Positions 7,776 to 17,433 of a stretch of DNA of 43,587 bases are shown piece after piece (the stretch's first letter is position 1; the number at the start of each line of letters is the position of its first letter). The position numbers and the translations under genes were made by a program. The DNA comes from an uncultured Asticcacaulis sp. Its GTDB lineage: Bacteria > Pseudomonadota > Alphaproteobacteria > Caulobacterales > Caulobacteraceae. The stretch lies in contig CAKZJB010000226.1 in the NCBI GenBank assembly GCA_936940865.1, positions 1 to 43,587 of the forward strand, read 5' to 3'. Below the pieces are notes generated by a model. That model was given only the letters and a program-made list of their open reading frames with translations, did not search any database and was not told where the DNA came from.

Positions 7776-10427
7776 ATGGCCCGTTTCGACAAGCGTACCC
7801 TGCTCAAGGCTTCGGGCGCCGGCCTGGCGCTGACCCTGGTTCCGGCGGTTGAAGCGAAAGCCAAGGCCCGCATCTCTGGCGGCGCCGCTCCGATCGAACG
7901 CGCCCTCACCGCGCCATGGCAATTCCGTCAGGCCGATACCGGCGAATGGCTGGCCGCCACCGTGCCGGGCACCGTCCACACCGACCTGCTGGCCAATAAG
8001 AAGATTTCTGATCCCTTCTACCGCACCAATGAGCGCGACCAGCAGTGGATCGACAAAAAGGATTGGGAATACCGCACGACGCTGATGATGGACGCCGCGA
8101 CGCTGAAACGCGACCATGTCGAACTGGTCTTCGCGGGTCTCGATACCTATGCCGACGTCTATCTCAACGACGTGAAGGTGCTGAGCGCCGACAACATGTT
8201 CCGCGAATGGACGGCCGATATCAAGGCGCACGCCAGACCGGGCGCCAATGCTTTGCGCGTCTACTTCCATTCGCCGGTCAACGAAGGCCTGAAACGCCTC
8301 GATGCCTTCGGTTTCGTGCCCCCCGCCAGCAACGACCAGAGCGAAAACGGCGGGCTTGGCGACAAAAAGGTCAGCGTGTTCACGCGCAAGGCCGGCTATC
8401 ACTACGGCTGGGACTGGGGTCCGCGCTTCGTCACCTCGGGCATCTGGCGGCCGGTGACGCTCCGTGCGTGGAACGCGGCGCGCATCAGCGACCTCAACAT
8501 TGTCCAGGACAGCGTCTCGAAAGACGTGGCGCACCTGACCGCGGTCTTCGAAATCCAGGCCGACGCCGCGGCCAAGGCGACCATCAGCCTGCAAAGCCCG
8601 ACCGACGCGTCGATCAGGGGCCAGGCGACGATCGATCTCAAGCCCGGCGTCAATACAGGCCGCGTCAGCGTCACCGTCGACAAGCCGAAACTTTGGTGGA
8701 CCAATGGCCTGGGCGACGCCTTCCTCTATACGCTGAAGGGCCAGTTGGTCACCGCCTCCGGCGCCAGCGACAGCCGCGCGGTAAAAACCGGCTTGCGCAC
8801 GCTGAAGATCGTGCAAAAGCCCGACGCCGGCGGCAAGAGCTTCTATGTCGAGCTGAACGAAGTGCCCGTTTTCATGAAGGGCGCCAACTACATCCCCAAC
8901 GACAGCTTCCTGACGCGCGTGACGCCGGCCGTCTACGACCGCGTCGTCAAATCGGCGGTCGACACGCATATGAACATGCTGCGCGTCTGGGGCGGCGGCG
9001 TCTACGAAGACGACTATTTCTACGACCAGTGCGACCGTCACGGCATCCTGATCTGGCACGACTTCATGTTCGCCTGCTCGATGTATCCCGACGACCAGGC
9101 CTTCCTGGACAACGTCCGCGCCGAAGCCGTCTACAACGTCAAGCGGCTGCGCAACCACGCCTCGATCGCGCTATGGATCGGCAATAACGAGATCGATTCC
9201 GCCTGGGAAAACGACGTGCCTAACGGCGGCTGGGGCTGGAAACAGAATTACACCCAGGCTCAGCGCGACCAGTTGTGGCGCGGCTACGAAGCCATCTTTC
9301 ACAAGATCCTGCCCGAAACGATCGCCGAACTCGACCCGCAGCGCACCTATCGCCCCTCGTCGCCCCTGGCCGACTGGGATGGCGCATCCGTCAAGCACGC
9401 CGATTTGGGGACGCCCACCCAGTCGGGCGATATTCACTATTGGGACGTATGGTGGGGCCAGAAGCCCTTCGCCGAATACCGCACGCATATCGGCCGCTTC
9501 ATGAGCGAATACGGCTTCCAGTCCTTCCCGGAGTTCAAGACGGTCAAATCCTACGCCGAGCCCCAGGACTACGACATCTTTTCCGAGGTCATGAAGGCGC
9601 ACCAGCGCTCGTCGATCGGCAACGGCACGATCAAGACCTACATGCAGCGCGACTATAAGGTCCCGGCCGACTTCCGCCAGTTCCTCTATGTCGGCCAGGT
9701 GCTGCAGGCCGAAGGCATCAAGGTCGCCATGGAGGCGCACCGCGCCCGCATGCCCTACTGCATGGGCTCATTGTTCTGGCAAATCAACGATTGCTGGCCC
9801 GTCGCCTCGTGGTCCAGCATCGACTATTACGGCCGCTGGAAGGCGCAGCAGTATTTCGCCGTAAAGGCATTCGATAAGGTCCTGGTCTCGCCGGTGCTTG
9901 GCGACGGCAAGGTGACGATCACCGCCGTCAGCGACCTGCTCACGGATCGGACCGCCGCGCTGACCTTACGCGTCATGGATTTCAACGGCAGGACGATAAC
10001 GCAAAAGAGCATGCCATTGGTGCTTAAGGCTAACGCCAGCGCCGTGGCCTTTACCGGCGATGTCACCGCATTGATCGGATCTGCCAGCCCCGAAACCGTT
10101 CTGCTTCACGTTATCTTGTCGGCCGGCAAGGACCTTCTGTCGCAAAACATTCTCTACTTCGCCCCCGTCAAGGACCTGGCCTTGCCCAAGCCAGCCATCA
10201 AGACGACGGTCAAGGCGGTCGGCAACGACATCGCCATCGGCCTGGCATCGCCGACCCTGGTGAAGACCCTGTGCCTGACGCAGGAGGCCGAAGGCCGGTT
10301 CAGCGACAACTATTTCGACCTGCTGCCGGGCGAGCCCGTCATCGTCCGCTTCGCACCGGCGAAGCCCATGACGGTGAAGGCTTTCCAGGCCGGCTTGACG
10401 ACGATGACCATGGCCGACGTGTCCTGA
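7776..10427 (+). CDS. Beta-mannosidase, glycoside hydrolase family 2, exported
   Basis: Predicted to release terminal beta-linked mannose from mannans or N-glycan-type chains (EC 3.2.1.25). It has 883 residues from the ATG at 7776; an in-frame ATG at 7764 is possible, but it would put the GGAGAGG inside the gene. The N-terminus, DKRTLLKASGAGLAL, resembles a Tat signal with a KR instead of RR pair, so export is likely but the route is uncertain. The GH2 layout is clear: a jelly-roll sugar-binding domain, an Ig-like domain, then the TIM barrel. WIGNNEID carries the acid/base Glu (codon 9189-9191) and MSEYGFQSFPE the nucleophile Glu (codon 9507-9509). It converges on the carboxylesterase gene with 13 bases between stops. 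Confidence 0.92.
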   Translation: MARFDKRTLLKASGAGLALTLVPAVEAKAKARISGGAAPIERALTAPWQFRQADTGEWLAATVPGTVHTDLLANKKISDPFYRTNERDQQWIDKKDWEYRTTLMMDAATLKRDHVELVFAGLDTYADVYLNDVKVLSADNMFREWTADIKAHARPGANALRVYFHSPVNEGLKRLDAFGFVPPASNDQSENGGLGDKKVSVFTRKAGYHYGWDWGPRFVTSGIWRPVTLRAWNAARISDLNIVQDSVSKDVAHLTAVFEIQADAAAKATISLQSPTDASIRGQATIDLKPGVNTGRVSVTVDKPKLWWTNGLGDAFLYTLKGQLVTASGASDSRAVKTGLRTLKIVQKPDAGGKSFYVELNEVPVFMKGANYIPNDSFLTRVTPAVYDRVVKSAVDTHMNMLRVWGGGVYEDDYFYDQCDRHGILIWHDFMFACSMYPDDQAFLDNVRAEAVYNVKRLRNHASIALWIGNNEIDSAWENDVPNGGWGWKQNYTQAQRDQLWRGYEAIFHKILPETIAELDPQRTYRPSSPLADWDGASVKHADLGTPTQSGDIHYWDVWWGQKPFAEYRTHIGRFMSEYGFQSFPEFKTVKSYAEPQDYDIFSEVMKAHQRSSIGNGTIKTYMQRDYKVPADFRQFLYVGQVLQAEGIKVAMEAHRARMPYCMGSLFWQINDCWPVASWSSIDYYGRWKAQQYFAVKAFDKVLVSPVLGDGKVTITAVSDLLTDRTAALTLRVMDFNGRTITQKSMPLVLKANASAVAFTGDVTALIGSASPETVLLHVILSAGKDLLSQNILYFAPVKDLALPKPAIKTTVKAVGNDIAIGLASPTLVKTLCLTQEAEGRFSDNYFDLLPGEPVIVRFAPAKPMTVKAFQAGLTTMTMADVS

Positions 10428-10440
10428 CGGGTCAGCCCCG

Positions 10441-11964
10441 TCAATTCTCAGGCTGGCCTTCGATCAGCCTGTAGTCCGGCAGCGGCGGCGCGGCCTTAAC
10501 CTCGGCATCCGATCCGAGGCGAATGACCGACGCATCGCTGCCGTCGAAAGTCTTCCACACCGGCAGTCCCCTGCCATTCGGATTTCCGGTTTTTGCGAAA
10601 TTTGTCCAGTAGATCGCCATGCGTCCGGCCAGTTGCCGGTCGTCCTGCGTCCATTGCCGCGGGTCCTGGCCCAGTTGGTCGAAAGCGTACTGGATTTCAG
10701 CGCCGTGGCCCGCCCCACAGCCATAACCGCAAGGTTTTGCCGGTTCAGCCGGGACGTGGACGAATTCATAGACATAGGCCGCACCACTCTTCGCGTTTTT
10801 GTGAAGTTTTGCCCATTGCCACATGCGCCAGCCCCAGTAGTCGGTGGTCAGGCGGTTGATCGCGGACCTGGCCTCGGCGTCCGTCCTTGCAGGATAGGCC
10901 TGGAACAGGCCGGGCAAAGGCTTGCGCCCCAGCAGCGTCTCGACCAGCTCCGGGTAGCGCGCCAGGCTGAAATCCGATGTTCCCAGGATTTCCGGAGCCA
11001 GGTCCTTGCCCTCGTCGGCGTTCCAGCCGACCAGCAGCGGCACGCGGGCCGGCTGCCCCCTGCCGTAGGCGGCCGCCATGTCGGTCGGAATGAGATAGTT
11101 GTCGACCACCGGACGCGGCGACCAGGCCTGGGCGATCACGGTCTCGGTGTCGAGCTTGCGCAGATCCGAGAGGTGCGGCGCGTTCAGGGCCTTTGCCGCC
11201 GCCACCCCGTCGGCGTCGGCCTTCGCCTTGTCGAACCAGCCGTATTCGCGCCCGTCGATCGGCATGGCCATATTGCCGCTTTCGGCGATGGCGCGCTGGA
11301 ACAGGCCGCGCGCCAAAGGCGAGGTCGTCAGCACGGCCACCGACTCCCCGCCGGCCGACTCCCCGAAGATGGTGACGTTGTCGGGGTTACCGCCGAAGGC
11401 CGCAATGTTGCATTTTACCCACCTGAGCGCCGCCACCTGGTCGAGCAGGCCCTGGTTGCCATCCACCTTGCCCTCGGCCGCCAGATCGGGATGCGAGAAG
11501 AAGCCGAAAATGCCGAGCCGATAATTGATGGTCACGACGATAACGCCGCGGCGCGTCAGGTGCTCGCCGTCATAACCCGCCTGCGACCCCGTGCCGCCGT
11601 AATAGCCGCCGCCATGGATCCACACCATGACGGGCAGCTTCCGGCCCTTGGCCGCCTTCGGCGCCCAGATGTTGAGATAGAGACAGTCCTCACTTTGCGG
11701 CTTGGGAATCCAGGTTGCCGTCTGGCGGCAGGCCGGCGAAAACGCGGTCGTGGCCTTCACGCCCTTCCATCCCGCCACGGGCTGCGGCGCCCGCCAGCGG
11801 TTAGCGCCCACGGGCGGCGCGGCATAGGGCACGCCGAACCAGGTCCTGACGCCGCCCTTTTCGGCGCCGGCGATCAGTCCCCCCTCGACGCGGACGGGTC
11901 CCGCCGAGACGGATGTCGCCAGCGCGGCCAGCACGCCCCCCCACAAGATGATCTTCGCCTTCAT
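10441..11964 (-). CDS. Type-B carboxylesterase, exported
   Basis: An alpha/beta hydrolase of the carboxylesterase/cholinesterase family, cleaving carboxylic esters. A signal peptide (ILWGGVLAALATSVSAG) places it outside the cytoplasm. The oxyanion motif WIHGGGYYGGTG and the nucleophile elbow FGESAGG (Ser about 204, counted from the GTG at 11967) are intact. So are the acid in WNADEG (Glu about 319) and the histidine in GAGHGAEIQYAF (about 421). The ATG at 11964 follows AAGGGGAGGGAG; the GTG one codon earlier is an alternative. Beside a beta-mannosidase and a sialate-esterase relative, it could remove ester groups from a polysaccharide, but this family is broad and the substrate is unknown. 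The M61 gene upstream is on the same strand about 70 bases away. Confidence 0.9.
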   Translation of the reverse strand: MKAKIILWGGVLAALATSVSAGPVRVEGGLIAGAEKGGVRTWFGVPYAAPPVGANRWRAPQPVAGWKGVKATTAFSPACRQTATWIPKPQSEDCLYLNIWAPKAAKGRKLPVMVWIHGGGYYGGTGSQAGYDGEHLTRRGVIVVTINYRLGIFGFFSHPDLAAEGKVDGNQGLLDQVAALRWVKCNIAAFGGNPDNVTIFGESAGGESVAVLTTSPLARGLFQRAIAESGNMAMPIDGREYGWFDKAKADADGVAAAKALNAPHLSDLRKLDTETVIAQAWSPRPVVDNYLIPTDMAAAYGRGQPARVPLLVGWNADEGKDLAPEILGTSDFSLARYPELVETLLGRKPLPGLFQAYPARTDAEARSAINRLTTDYWGWRMWQWAKLHKNAKSGAAYVYEFVHVPAEPAKPCGYGCGAGHGAEIQYAFDQLGQDPRQWTQDDRQLAGRMAIYWTNFAKTGNPNGRGLPVWKTFDGSDASVIRLGSDAEVKAAPPLPDYRLIEGQPEN

Positions 11965-12032
11965 CACTCCCTCCCCTTGTCGTTTTCACGGTTGAAGCAT
12001 TCTCCATCCGCGAAAGGAAGAGGACGCCGCGA

Positions 12033-13961
12033 CTATTTCTTTTCCGCCAGGATATCGGCCCACAGGTCGGGCGTGCCATCGACGCGCACCAGGTTCGGGT
12101 AGCGCAGGCCGCCGTGGTAGTCGAGGCTGACGGTGCGGAAGTGCCCGTCCTTCTTGACCAGCAGTTCGATCGGCGCCGTGCCGGTCTTCGCCGCCTTGAT
12201 GGCGTCCTTCAGGCCGTCGGCGTCGTATTCGTCGCCATTGACCGCCACGATGGTGGTGCCGATGGTCAGGCCCGCCTTGAAGGCCGGGCTGTCCCACAGG
12301 ACATTGCGCAGATTGCCGTCCTTGCCGACCGCGAAGCCCAGCGAATAGCTGAAGTCGGTGAACTTGCGAAGCGTCTCGCGCCCCTTGAAATAGTCGTTGG
12401 GGGTATCGGTATAGACCAGCTTGTAACCGGCGCGCGCGATGCCGTCGAAAGGCGGCTTCTGGCCGTGGTCCTTGAGGCGCGCGTCGAGGAAGGCCTTCCA
12501 GTCGTAGGGATAGACGGCATTGAGCGCCTCGACGACATCGTCCATCGTATAGGTAAGCGTGCCCCAGTCGCCGTCGTGAACGCCGAAGAAGGCGCGGGCG
12601 AAGTCGTCGAGCGACTTTTTGCCCCCGGTCTTCTGGCGGATCAGGGTATCGGCGTCTAGCCAGATCAGGAGGCCCTGGTCGTAATATTCCTCGGACGCCT
12701 GCCAGTTCGGCCACGACTGGGCCGCGCGCTGGGCAATGATCGGATCGTTCGTCGTGTCCTGGAGATCGCGCCACTGCCGCGCCGCAAGGTTATCGTAGTA
12801 GGCGGCGAGGCTGGCTATATGGCCAAGATACTGCTCCCGGTTGTACAGGCCCGAACGCGCCGCCAGCACATTGCCCCAGTACTCCGTCTGGCCTTCGTAT
12901 ACCCACAGCAGCGAGTCGCGCATCGGCATCTGGTAATCGGGCGTCCACAGGTCGAAGGGCCGGCGGAACTTTCCGTTCCACGAATGCGTGAATTCGTGCG
13001 CCAGCAGATCGCGGCCGATGAACTTCTCCTTCCAGTTGGTGAAGTAGTCGGTCTCCACGCTGTTTTCCGAACTGCGGTGGTGTTCCAGCCCGATGCCGCC
13101 GAGATTGTCCGTCGCCGCCACCAGGAAATCGTAATGGTCGTAGTGATGCGCGCCGTACAGCTTATAGGCCTGCTGCACCAGCTTGCGGTGAATGGCGACG
13201 ACGTCGTCGGGCACCTCAAGGCTGGAGGCCTTGTCGGCGACGATGTCGAGATGCACGGGCACGGCGGCGCCCGGATCAAGGTCCAGGCGCTTGAAATTGC
13301 GGCCGGCGAACAGGGGCGAGTCGATCAGGGTCTCGAAGCTGACCTGTTTGAAGCTAACCGTATTGTCGGCCGAGGTCGAAGCGACATCGAGGCCGGAGCC
13401 CTGGTTCCAGCCGGCCGGCAGTTTGACGCTGGCCTTCACCGGGATGCGGCTGACATAGTAGCCTGCGGGATAAAGGGTCGCGAAGGTCCATTGCAGGTTC
13501 AGCATGTCCGGCGTCACGACGACGCGCCCGATATCGCCCGTCACGGGCGCCAGGTACTGAAAGTCGGCCGTGATCTCGGTGACGCCCGCGGGAACCGTCA
13601 GGTGGAAGGCGTTGACCTCGACCGTATCGCGCGTCCATGCGATCGGCTGACCGTTGCCGGCAAAGCTGAAGCCGGCCATTTTGATGACCTCGCCGTCGGG
13701 CTCGTGGTCGCCGGGCAGCCACTTCGGCGCCAGCAGGACGACCTCACCCGCCTTGACGGGAATGGTCTCGTGAATGCGGAAAATGCGGCGCTGGATGTCG
13801 GTGGCGTCGACCGCCACCGACATGACGCCGGGATAGTCGATGTCGCGCGCCGCCGGTATGGCCGGCGGCATCGGTGCGGGCTCCGGCGCGTCCTGAGCGA
13901 TGGCTTGTGCGGCGGCCAGCACAAAAAGAGACGACGTCAGGATAAGCGTGCGCTTCAGCAT
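12033..13961 (-). CDS. M61-family metallopeptidase with PDZ domain (first paralogue)
   Basis: A 642-residue exported zinc peptidase of the glycyl-aminopeptidase family M61. A signal peptide (SLFVLAAAQAIAQ-D) is followed by an N-terminal beta-rich domain. The catalytic domain has HEFTHSWNGK (zinc-binding HExxH, residues 322-326) and the downstream WVYEGQTEYWG whose Glu356 is the likely third zinc ligand. A PDZ domain lies at about residues 530-625 (GFAVGKDGNLRNVLWDSPA, then GLTIGTTIVAVNGDE). It is a close paralogue of the gene at 20664-22604, with the HExxH at the same residue numbers. It is divergent from the large DUF3857 gene. Family M61 enzymes release N-terminal glycine or similar residues; the exact specificity is not visible. 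Confidence 0.92.
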   Translation of the reverse strand: MLKRTLILTSSLFVLAAAQAIAQDAPEPAPMPPAIPAARDIDYPGVMSVAVDATDIQRRIFRIHETIPVKAGEVVLLAPKWLPGDHEPDGEVIKMAGFSFAGNGQPIAWTRDTVEVNAFHLTVPAGVTEITADFQYLAPVTGDIGRVVVTPDMLNLQWTFATLYPAGYYVSRIPVKASVKLPAGWNQGSGLDVASTSADNTVSFKQVSFETLIDSPLFAGRNFKRLDLDPGAAVPVHLDIVADKASSLEVPDDVVAIHRKLVQQAYKLYGAHHYDHYDFLVAATDNLGGIGLEHHRSSENSVETDYFTNWKEKFIGRDLLAHEFTHSWNGKFRRPFDLWTPDYQMPMRDSLLWVYEGQTEYWGNVLAARSGLYNREQYLGHIASLAAYYDNLAARQWRDLQDTTNDPIIAQRAAQSWPNWQASEEYYDQGLLIWLDADTLIRQKTGGKKSLDDFARAFFGVHDGDWGTLTYTMDDVVEALNAVYPYDWKAFLDARLKDHGQKPPFDGIARAGYKLVYTDTPNDYFKGRETLRKFTDFSYSLGFAVGKDGNLRNVLWDSPAFKAGLTIGTTIVAVNGDEYDADGLKDAIKAAKTGTAPIELLVKKDGHFRTVSLDYHGGLRYPNLVRVDGTPDLWADILAEKK

Positions 13962-14075
13962 GCGGAAGGCTCCGATGGCATAATGTTACATCATTAACCA
14001 ACATCACGCCGGCCGTTTTGTAAACCGCAAAACACACGAAGCCGGCCGCGCGGCCATCCTCTCATCCGGCGATTG

Positions 14076-14100
14076 CATTACCGCTGCGGTCCCGGTAATG
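14076..14100. promoter_or_regulatory. Palindrome CATTACCG-N9-CGGTAATG upstream of the DUF3857 gene
   Basis: Perfect 8-bp arms lie 27 bases before the ATG of the DUF3857/TPR gene, in the divergent region shared with the first M61 gene. A related CATTAC-N6-GTAATG palindrome lies upstream of the second M61 gene (22677-22694). It may be an operator or an mRNA leader hairpin. Confidence 0.35.
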
Positions 14101-14126
14101 TCCCTTCCATCGTCAGGGAGGGGGCC

Positions 14127-17100
14127 ATGAGGATAGCCAGGGCGTCATATTTCACCGCCACGGGAATTGCCGTGGTCTTGTGTATGCCGTGGCAGGCGCT
14201 GGCCGGCGCCGTTCCCGGCTACGCCCCTGTTCCCGCCTGGGTGAAGCCGGTGCCCCTGCCCGCCGGCGCGTCTGAAAATTCCGCGTCGCCGGACGGGCCG
14301 AGGGGCGTGTTGCTTCTTCGCGCCGTCCAATACCGGTTTAGTGACGATGGCGACACGACATACGAGGAAACCGCCGCCAAGGCGCTGGTGGACGCCTCCC
14401 ATACCAGTCTTCCGGATATAAGCTGGAACGCCGATACGGAATCGGTGGTCATCCACAAGGCCAGGATTCTTCGCGGCGGCAAGGTCATCGACCTCCTCGA
14501 AAACGGCCAGGCCGTCGCCGTGTCCGCCCTGCCCTCGACCCGGCCGGGCACCCTTGCCCCACCGCCGCCCACGCCTTACCGGGTCGCCAGATTCACCCCG
14601 GAGGACCTGAAAGCCGGCGACATCCTCGACGTCGCCTATTCCGTGGTTCACCGTTCCGTCATGCAGGGCACCCTGTCGGAAGCCTTGCTGACCGACAGCG
14701 AGTCGGATGCCCAGTCCCATTACGTCCGCGCCGTATGGCCCAAGTCCAAGCCGATGCAATGGCAGGGCGATGGCGCATACGCCACGGCAACCCTCCGTCA
14801 CAGAACGGACGAAGACGAACTCGAATACAGCGCGACGGCAATGTCCCGCCAGGGGCTGCCGCCGATCGACGGTGGCGGGTCCGCCGGCGCCCTCGTCTTC
14901 ACCGAAGCCCGTTCCTGGGCGCAGATCGCCGCGCAGGCCGCGCCCTTTTATCAGCGCGCCACCGCAATCGCGCCGTCTTCGCCCCTCCAGGCCGAAGCCG
15001 AGGCCGTCGTCCGGCAGACGCCCGATGCCCTGCAACGGCTGAAGGCCGTGGCGCAGCGCGTCAGGGAGCACGTCGGGTTCGTGCGGCAGGAGACGCCGCG
15101 CGGCGACGATCTTCCCGCTTCCGCCACCGACACCTGGACGGCCCGCCGCGGCACGGCGCCATCGCGCGCCGCCGTGCTGCTGGCATTGCTGCACGGCGCC
15201 GGCGTCACGGCCGAAGCCGTCCTTGTCCGGCCGTCCTACGATCTCGACCTTCGCACCCACCTGCCACAGTTCGGGCTGCTGAACGGCATCTATGTCCGCG
15301 CCGAGGTATCCGGACAGGCCTACTGGATCGATCCGTCCCGGGTCGACGGCCCGCTGCTGCTGCCGGCCCCGGACTATCCGGTCCGCGACGGCCTGCCGGT
15401 CCGGGCGCCGGCCGGCGACCTGACACCTGTCGTCCGAAGCCCGCTGGCCGAACCGCTCAGCGATACGCATATCGTCATCGATGCGTCCGCGGGCCAGGAT
15501 ACGCCGGCCGGCGTGCACATCACCACGACCTTGCGCGGCCAGCAGGTGCGATATTCGGGCATTCACGTCGACGGAGGCCTGCCCGTCACGGTCGACGGCG
15601 ATATCCGCCGCTGGTTCAGCCAGCGATACCGATGGATCGATGCCGATCGCGTCGCCGAGACCTACGATGCGGCGGCTGGCGAACTCACCCTGACGCTCGA
15701 CGGCAAGGGGCGCCTAAGCTGGACGGTCCAGAAGGACGACCCGCGACGCATCCTGCCCCTGGAAGGGTTCCAGGTCCAGCCCTCCTATTTTCCGCAGACG
15801 GAGACCGGCGCGACGGCGCCCGTGCGTCCGGCCTACGACCATCTGATCGAAGAGGTCCGCCTGCCCGATGGCGGCAAGGGATATGCCGTCAGCGGCGCCC
15901 CGGTCGACAAGACCATCCTTGGCGTCAACTATCGCCGGACCGCCACCCTGAAGGACGGGGTCGCCACCCTCGAACTCACGGCGCGCTCGGTGGCCGACAC
16001 CGTCGCGGCGGCCGATGCCAAAGCTGGAAACGCCGAAGCCGTCGCGTTGCGAAGCGACGCAGCCCGCATCGTTTCGGTGGCCGACTATACGCAGAGCACC
16101 GCCGACAGGCAGTTCGCCGCCGCCCATGCGCCGACAAGCGCCCATGGCCATATCGTGCGCGGACTGGCCTATCTCGAAGCCCGGGAAAGCGGACCGGCGC
16201 TCGACGATTTCGATGCGGCGCTGAAGCTGGTACCCGATTCACCGGAAGCCCTGACGGGCCGCGCGGCCGCCAGGGCGCTGTCCCGGGACTTCGACGGCGC
16301 CGTCGCCGACTATCAGGCATCTCTGGCGATCGATCCGCGCCAGCCCGGCGCGCTTGCCGGCCTCGGCGCGATGCTGATGGAGCGCAAGGATTATGACGGC
16401 GCCCTGGCCGCCTATGCCAGGGTGCTGGAGATTTTGCCCGCCGCTTCGCGAATCCATGCCCTGCGGGCCGGCGCCCTGGCGCAAAAGGGCCTCTTGCCGG
16501 AGGCGCTCTCCGAAGCCCAGGCGGAACTGAAGGCCGATCCCAGGTCCGCGCTCGGTCACCGTGCCGTGGTGGACATCTATATCCGGATGGGCAAACGCGA
16601 CGAAGCCATCGCGGCGGCACGCCTGGGGCTGGCCGCCAATCCCGACGATGCCTGGCTGCACGGTCAACTGGCCGCCCTCCTGGGCTGCCTGTCGGAAATA
16701 CCCGGCCCGTGCACGCGCGACGAGAAAGCCGCGACGGAAGAGGTCGACAGGGCCATCGCCCTGCATCCGACGGCCTATGACTACGCCAACCGGGCGCAAC
16801 TGCGCCCCTCCGCCGACAAGGCGGACCGCCTGGCCGACCTCGATGCCGCGCTCGCGCTCGAACCGCAGTCGGTCTTCGCCCTGACGACGCGGGCAGCCCT
16901 TTATCTTTCGACGAAGGACTACGACTTGGCCCTGGCGGATCTGGCCGTGGTCCTGGCCAAGGCGCCCGGAGACCTGCAGGCCATTCACGTCCGGGCGCTC
17001 GTCTACGAAAAACAGAAGCGGTTCGACCTGTCGAGGGCCGACTTCGAGACCTTGCTGGCCGGCGACCCCGACAATCCGCAGTGGCTGAATTCGCTTTGCT

Positions 17101-17417
17101 GGTCGCGCGCCACGCAGGGCGTCGAGCTCGACAAGGCGCTGGACGCCTGCAACGCCGCCATCCGCCGGCGCCCGATCGGCAACTATTACGACAGCCGCGG
17201 ACTGGTTTATCTGCGGCTCGGCAGGCTCGACGAGGCCATTGCCGACTACGACCAGGCGCTCAAGCTATCCCCCGCCTTGGCCGGAAGCCTTTACGGCCGT
17301 GGCAACGCCAAGCTGCGCAAGGGGCTGACTGCGGACGGCAATACCGATATCGCCCGGGCAAAGGCGATCCGCGCCGACGTGGCCGACGAATTCGCCGGTT
17401 ACGGCGTGACGCCGTAA
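14127..17417 (+). CDS. Large exported DUF3857 / transglutaminase-like / TPR protein
   Basis: The product has 1096 residues from the ATG at 14127, which follows an excellent AGGGAGGGGG; the open frame begins earlier at a TTG but has no signal there. A signal peptide (VVLCMPWQALAG) is followed by a DUF3857 domain (about residues 60-270, YRVARFTPEDLKAGDILDVAY). A transglutaminase-like segment follows (about 300-410) and then 10 or more TPR repeats (about 680-1090, for example GRAAALSRDFDGAVADYQASLAI-type helices). In the transglutaminase part the usual GDCKDK is replaced by GTAPSR (Ala344 at the Cys position), while the terminal WIDPS is kept, so it probably does not catalyse. DUF3857 proteins are common in Bacteroidetes and Caulobacterales and are periplasmic; their role is unknown. 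The gene is divergent from an M61 peptidase. Confidence 0.85.
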   Translation: MRIARASYFTATGIAVVLCMPWQALAGAVPGYAPVPAWVKPVPLPAGASENSASPDGPRGVLLLRAVQYRFSDDGDTTYEETAAKALVDASHTSLPDISWNADTESVVIHKARILRGGKVIDLLENGQAVAVSALPSTRPGTLAPPPPTPYRVARFTPEDLKAGDILDVAYSVVHRSVMQGTLSEALLTDSESDAQSHYVRAVWPKSKPMQWQGDGAYATATLRHRTDEDELEYSATAMSRQGLPPIDGGGSAGALVFTEARSWAQIAAQAAPFYQRATAIAPSSPLQAEAEAVVRQTPDALQRLKAVAQRVREHVGFVRQETPRGDDLPASATDTWTARRGTAPSRAAVLLALLHGAGVTAEAVLVRPSYDLDLRTHLPQFGLLNGIYVRAEVSGQAYWIDPSRVDGPLLLPAPDYPVRDGLPVRAPAGDLTPVVRSPLAEPLSDTHIVIDASAGQDTPAGVHITTTLRGQQVRYSGIHVDGGLPVTVDGDIRRWFSQRYRWIDADRVAETYDAAAGELTLTLDGKGRLSWTVQKDDPRRILPLEGFQVQPSYFPQTETGATAPVRPAYDHLIEEVRLPDGGKGYAVSGAPVDKTILGVNYRRTATLKDGVATLELTARSVADTVAAADAKAGNAEAVALRSDAARIVSVADYTQSTADRQFAAAHAPTSAHGHIVRGLAYLEARESGPALDDFDAALKLVPDSPEALTGRAAARALSRDFDGAVADYQASLAIDPRQPGALAGLGAMLMERKDYDGALAAYARVLEILPAASRIHALRAGALAQKGLLPEALSEAQAELKADPRSALGHRAVVDIYIRMGKRDEAIAAARLGLAANPDDAWLHGQLAALLGCLSEIPGPCTRDEKAATEEVDRAIALHPTAYDYANRAQLRPSADKADRLADLDAALALEPQSVFALTTRAALYLSTKDYDLALADLAVVLAKAPGDLQAIHVRALVYEKQKRFDLSRADFETLLAGDPDNPQWLNSLCWSRATQGVELDKALDACNAAIRRRPIGNYYDSRGLVYLRLGRLDEAIADYDQALKLSPALAGSLYGRGNAKLRKGLTADGNTDIARAKAIRADVADEFAGYGVTP

Positions 17418-17422
17418 CCGGC
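17394..17422. terminator. Perfect hairpin over the stop codon of the DUF3857 gene
   Basis: GCCGGTTACGGCG and CGCCGTAACCGGC form a 13-bp perfect stem around a TGA loop and include the gene's TAA stop. No T-run follows on either strand, so it may work as an mRNA-stabilising end or a Rho-related site instead of an intrinsic terminator. Confidence 0.45.
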
Positions 17423-17433
17423 CCGTCCCGGGA

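Noticed and set aside
7716-9158. 480-residue open frame antisense to the beta-mannosidase
   Set aside because: Low-complexity Ala/Gly/Val/Asp composition without motifs, opposite an intact GH2 gene with both catalytic glutamates.
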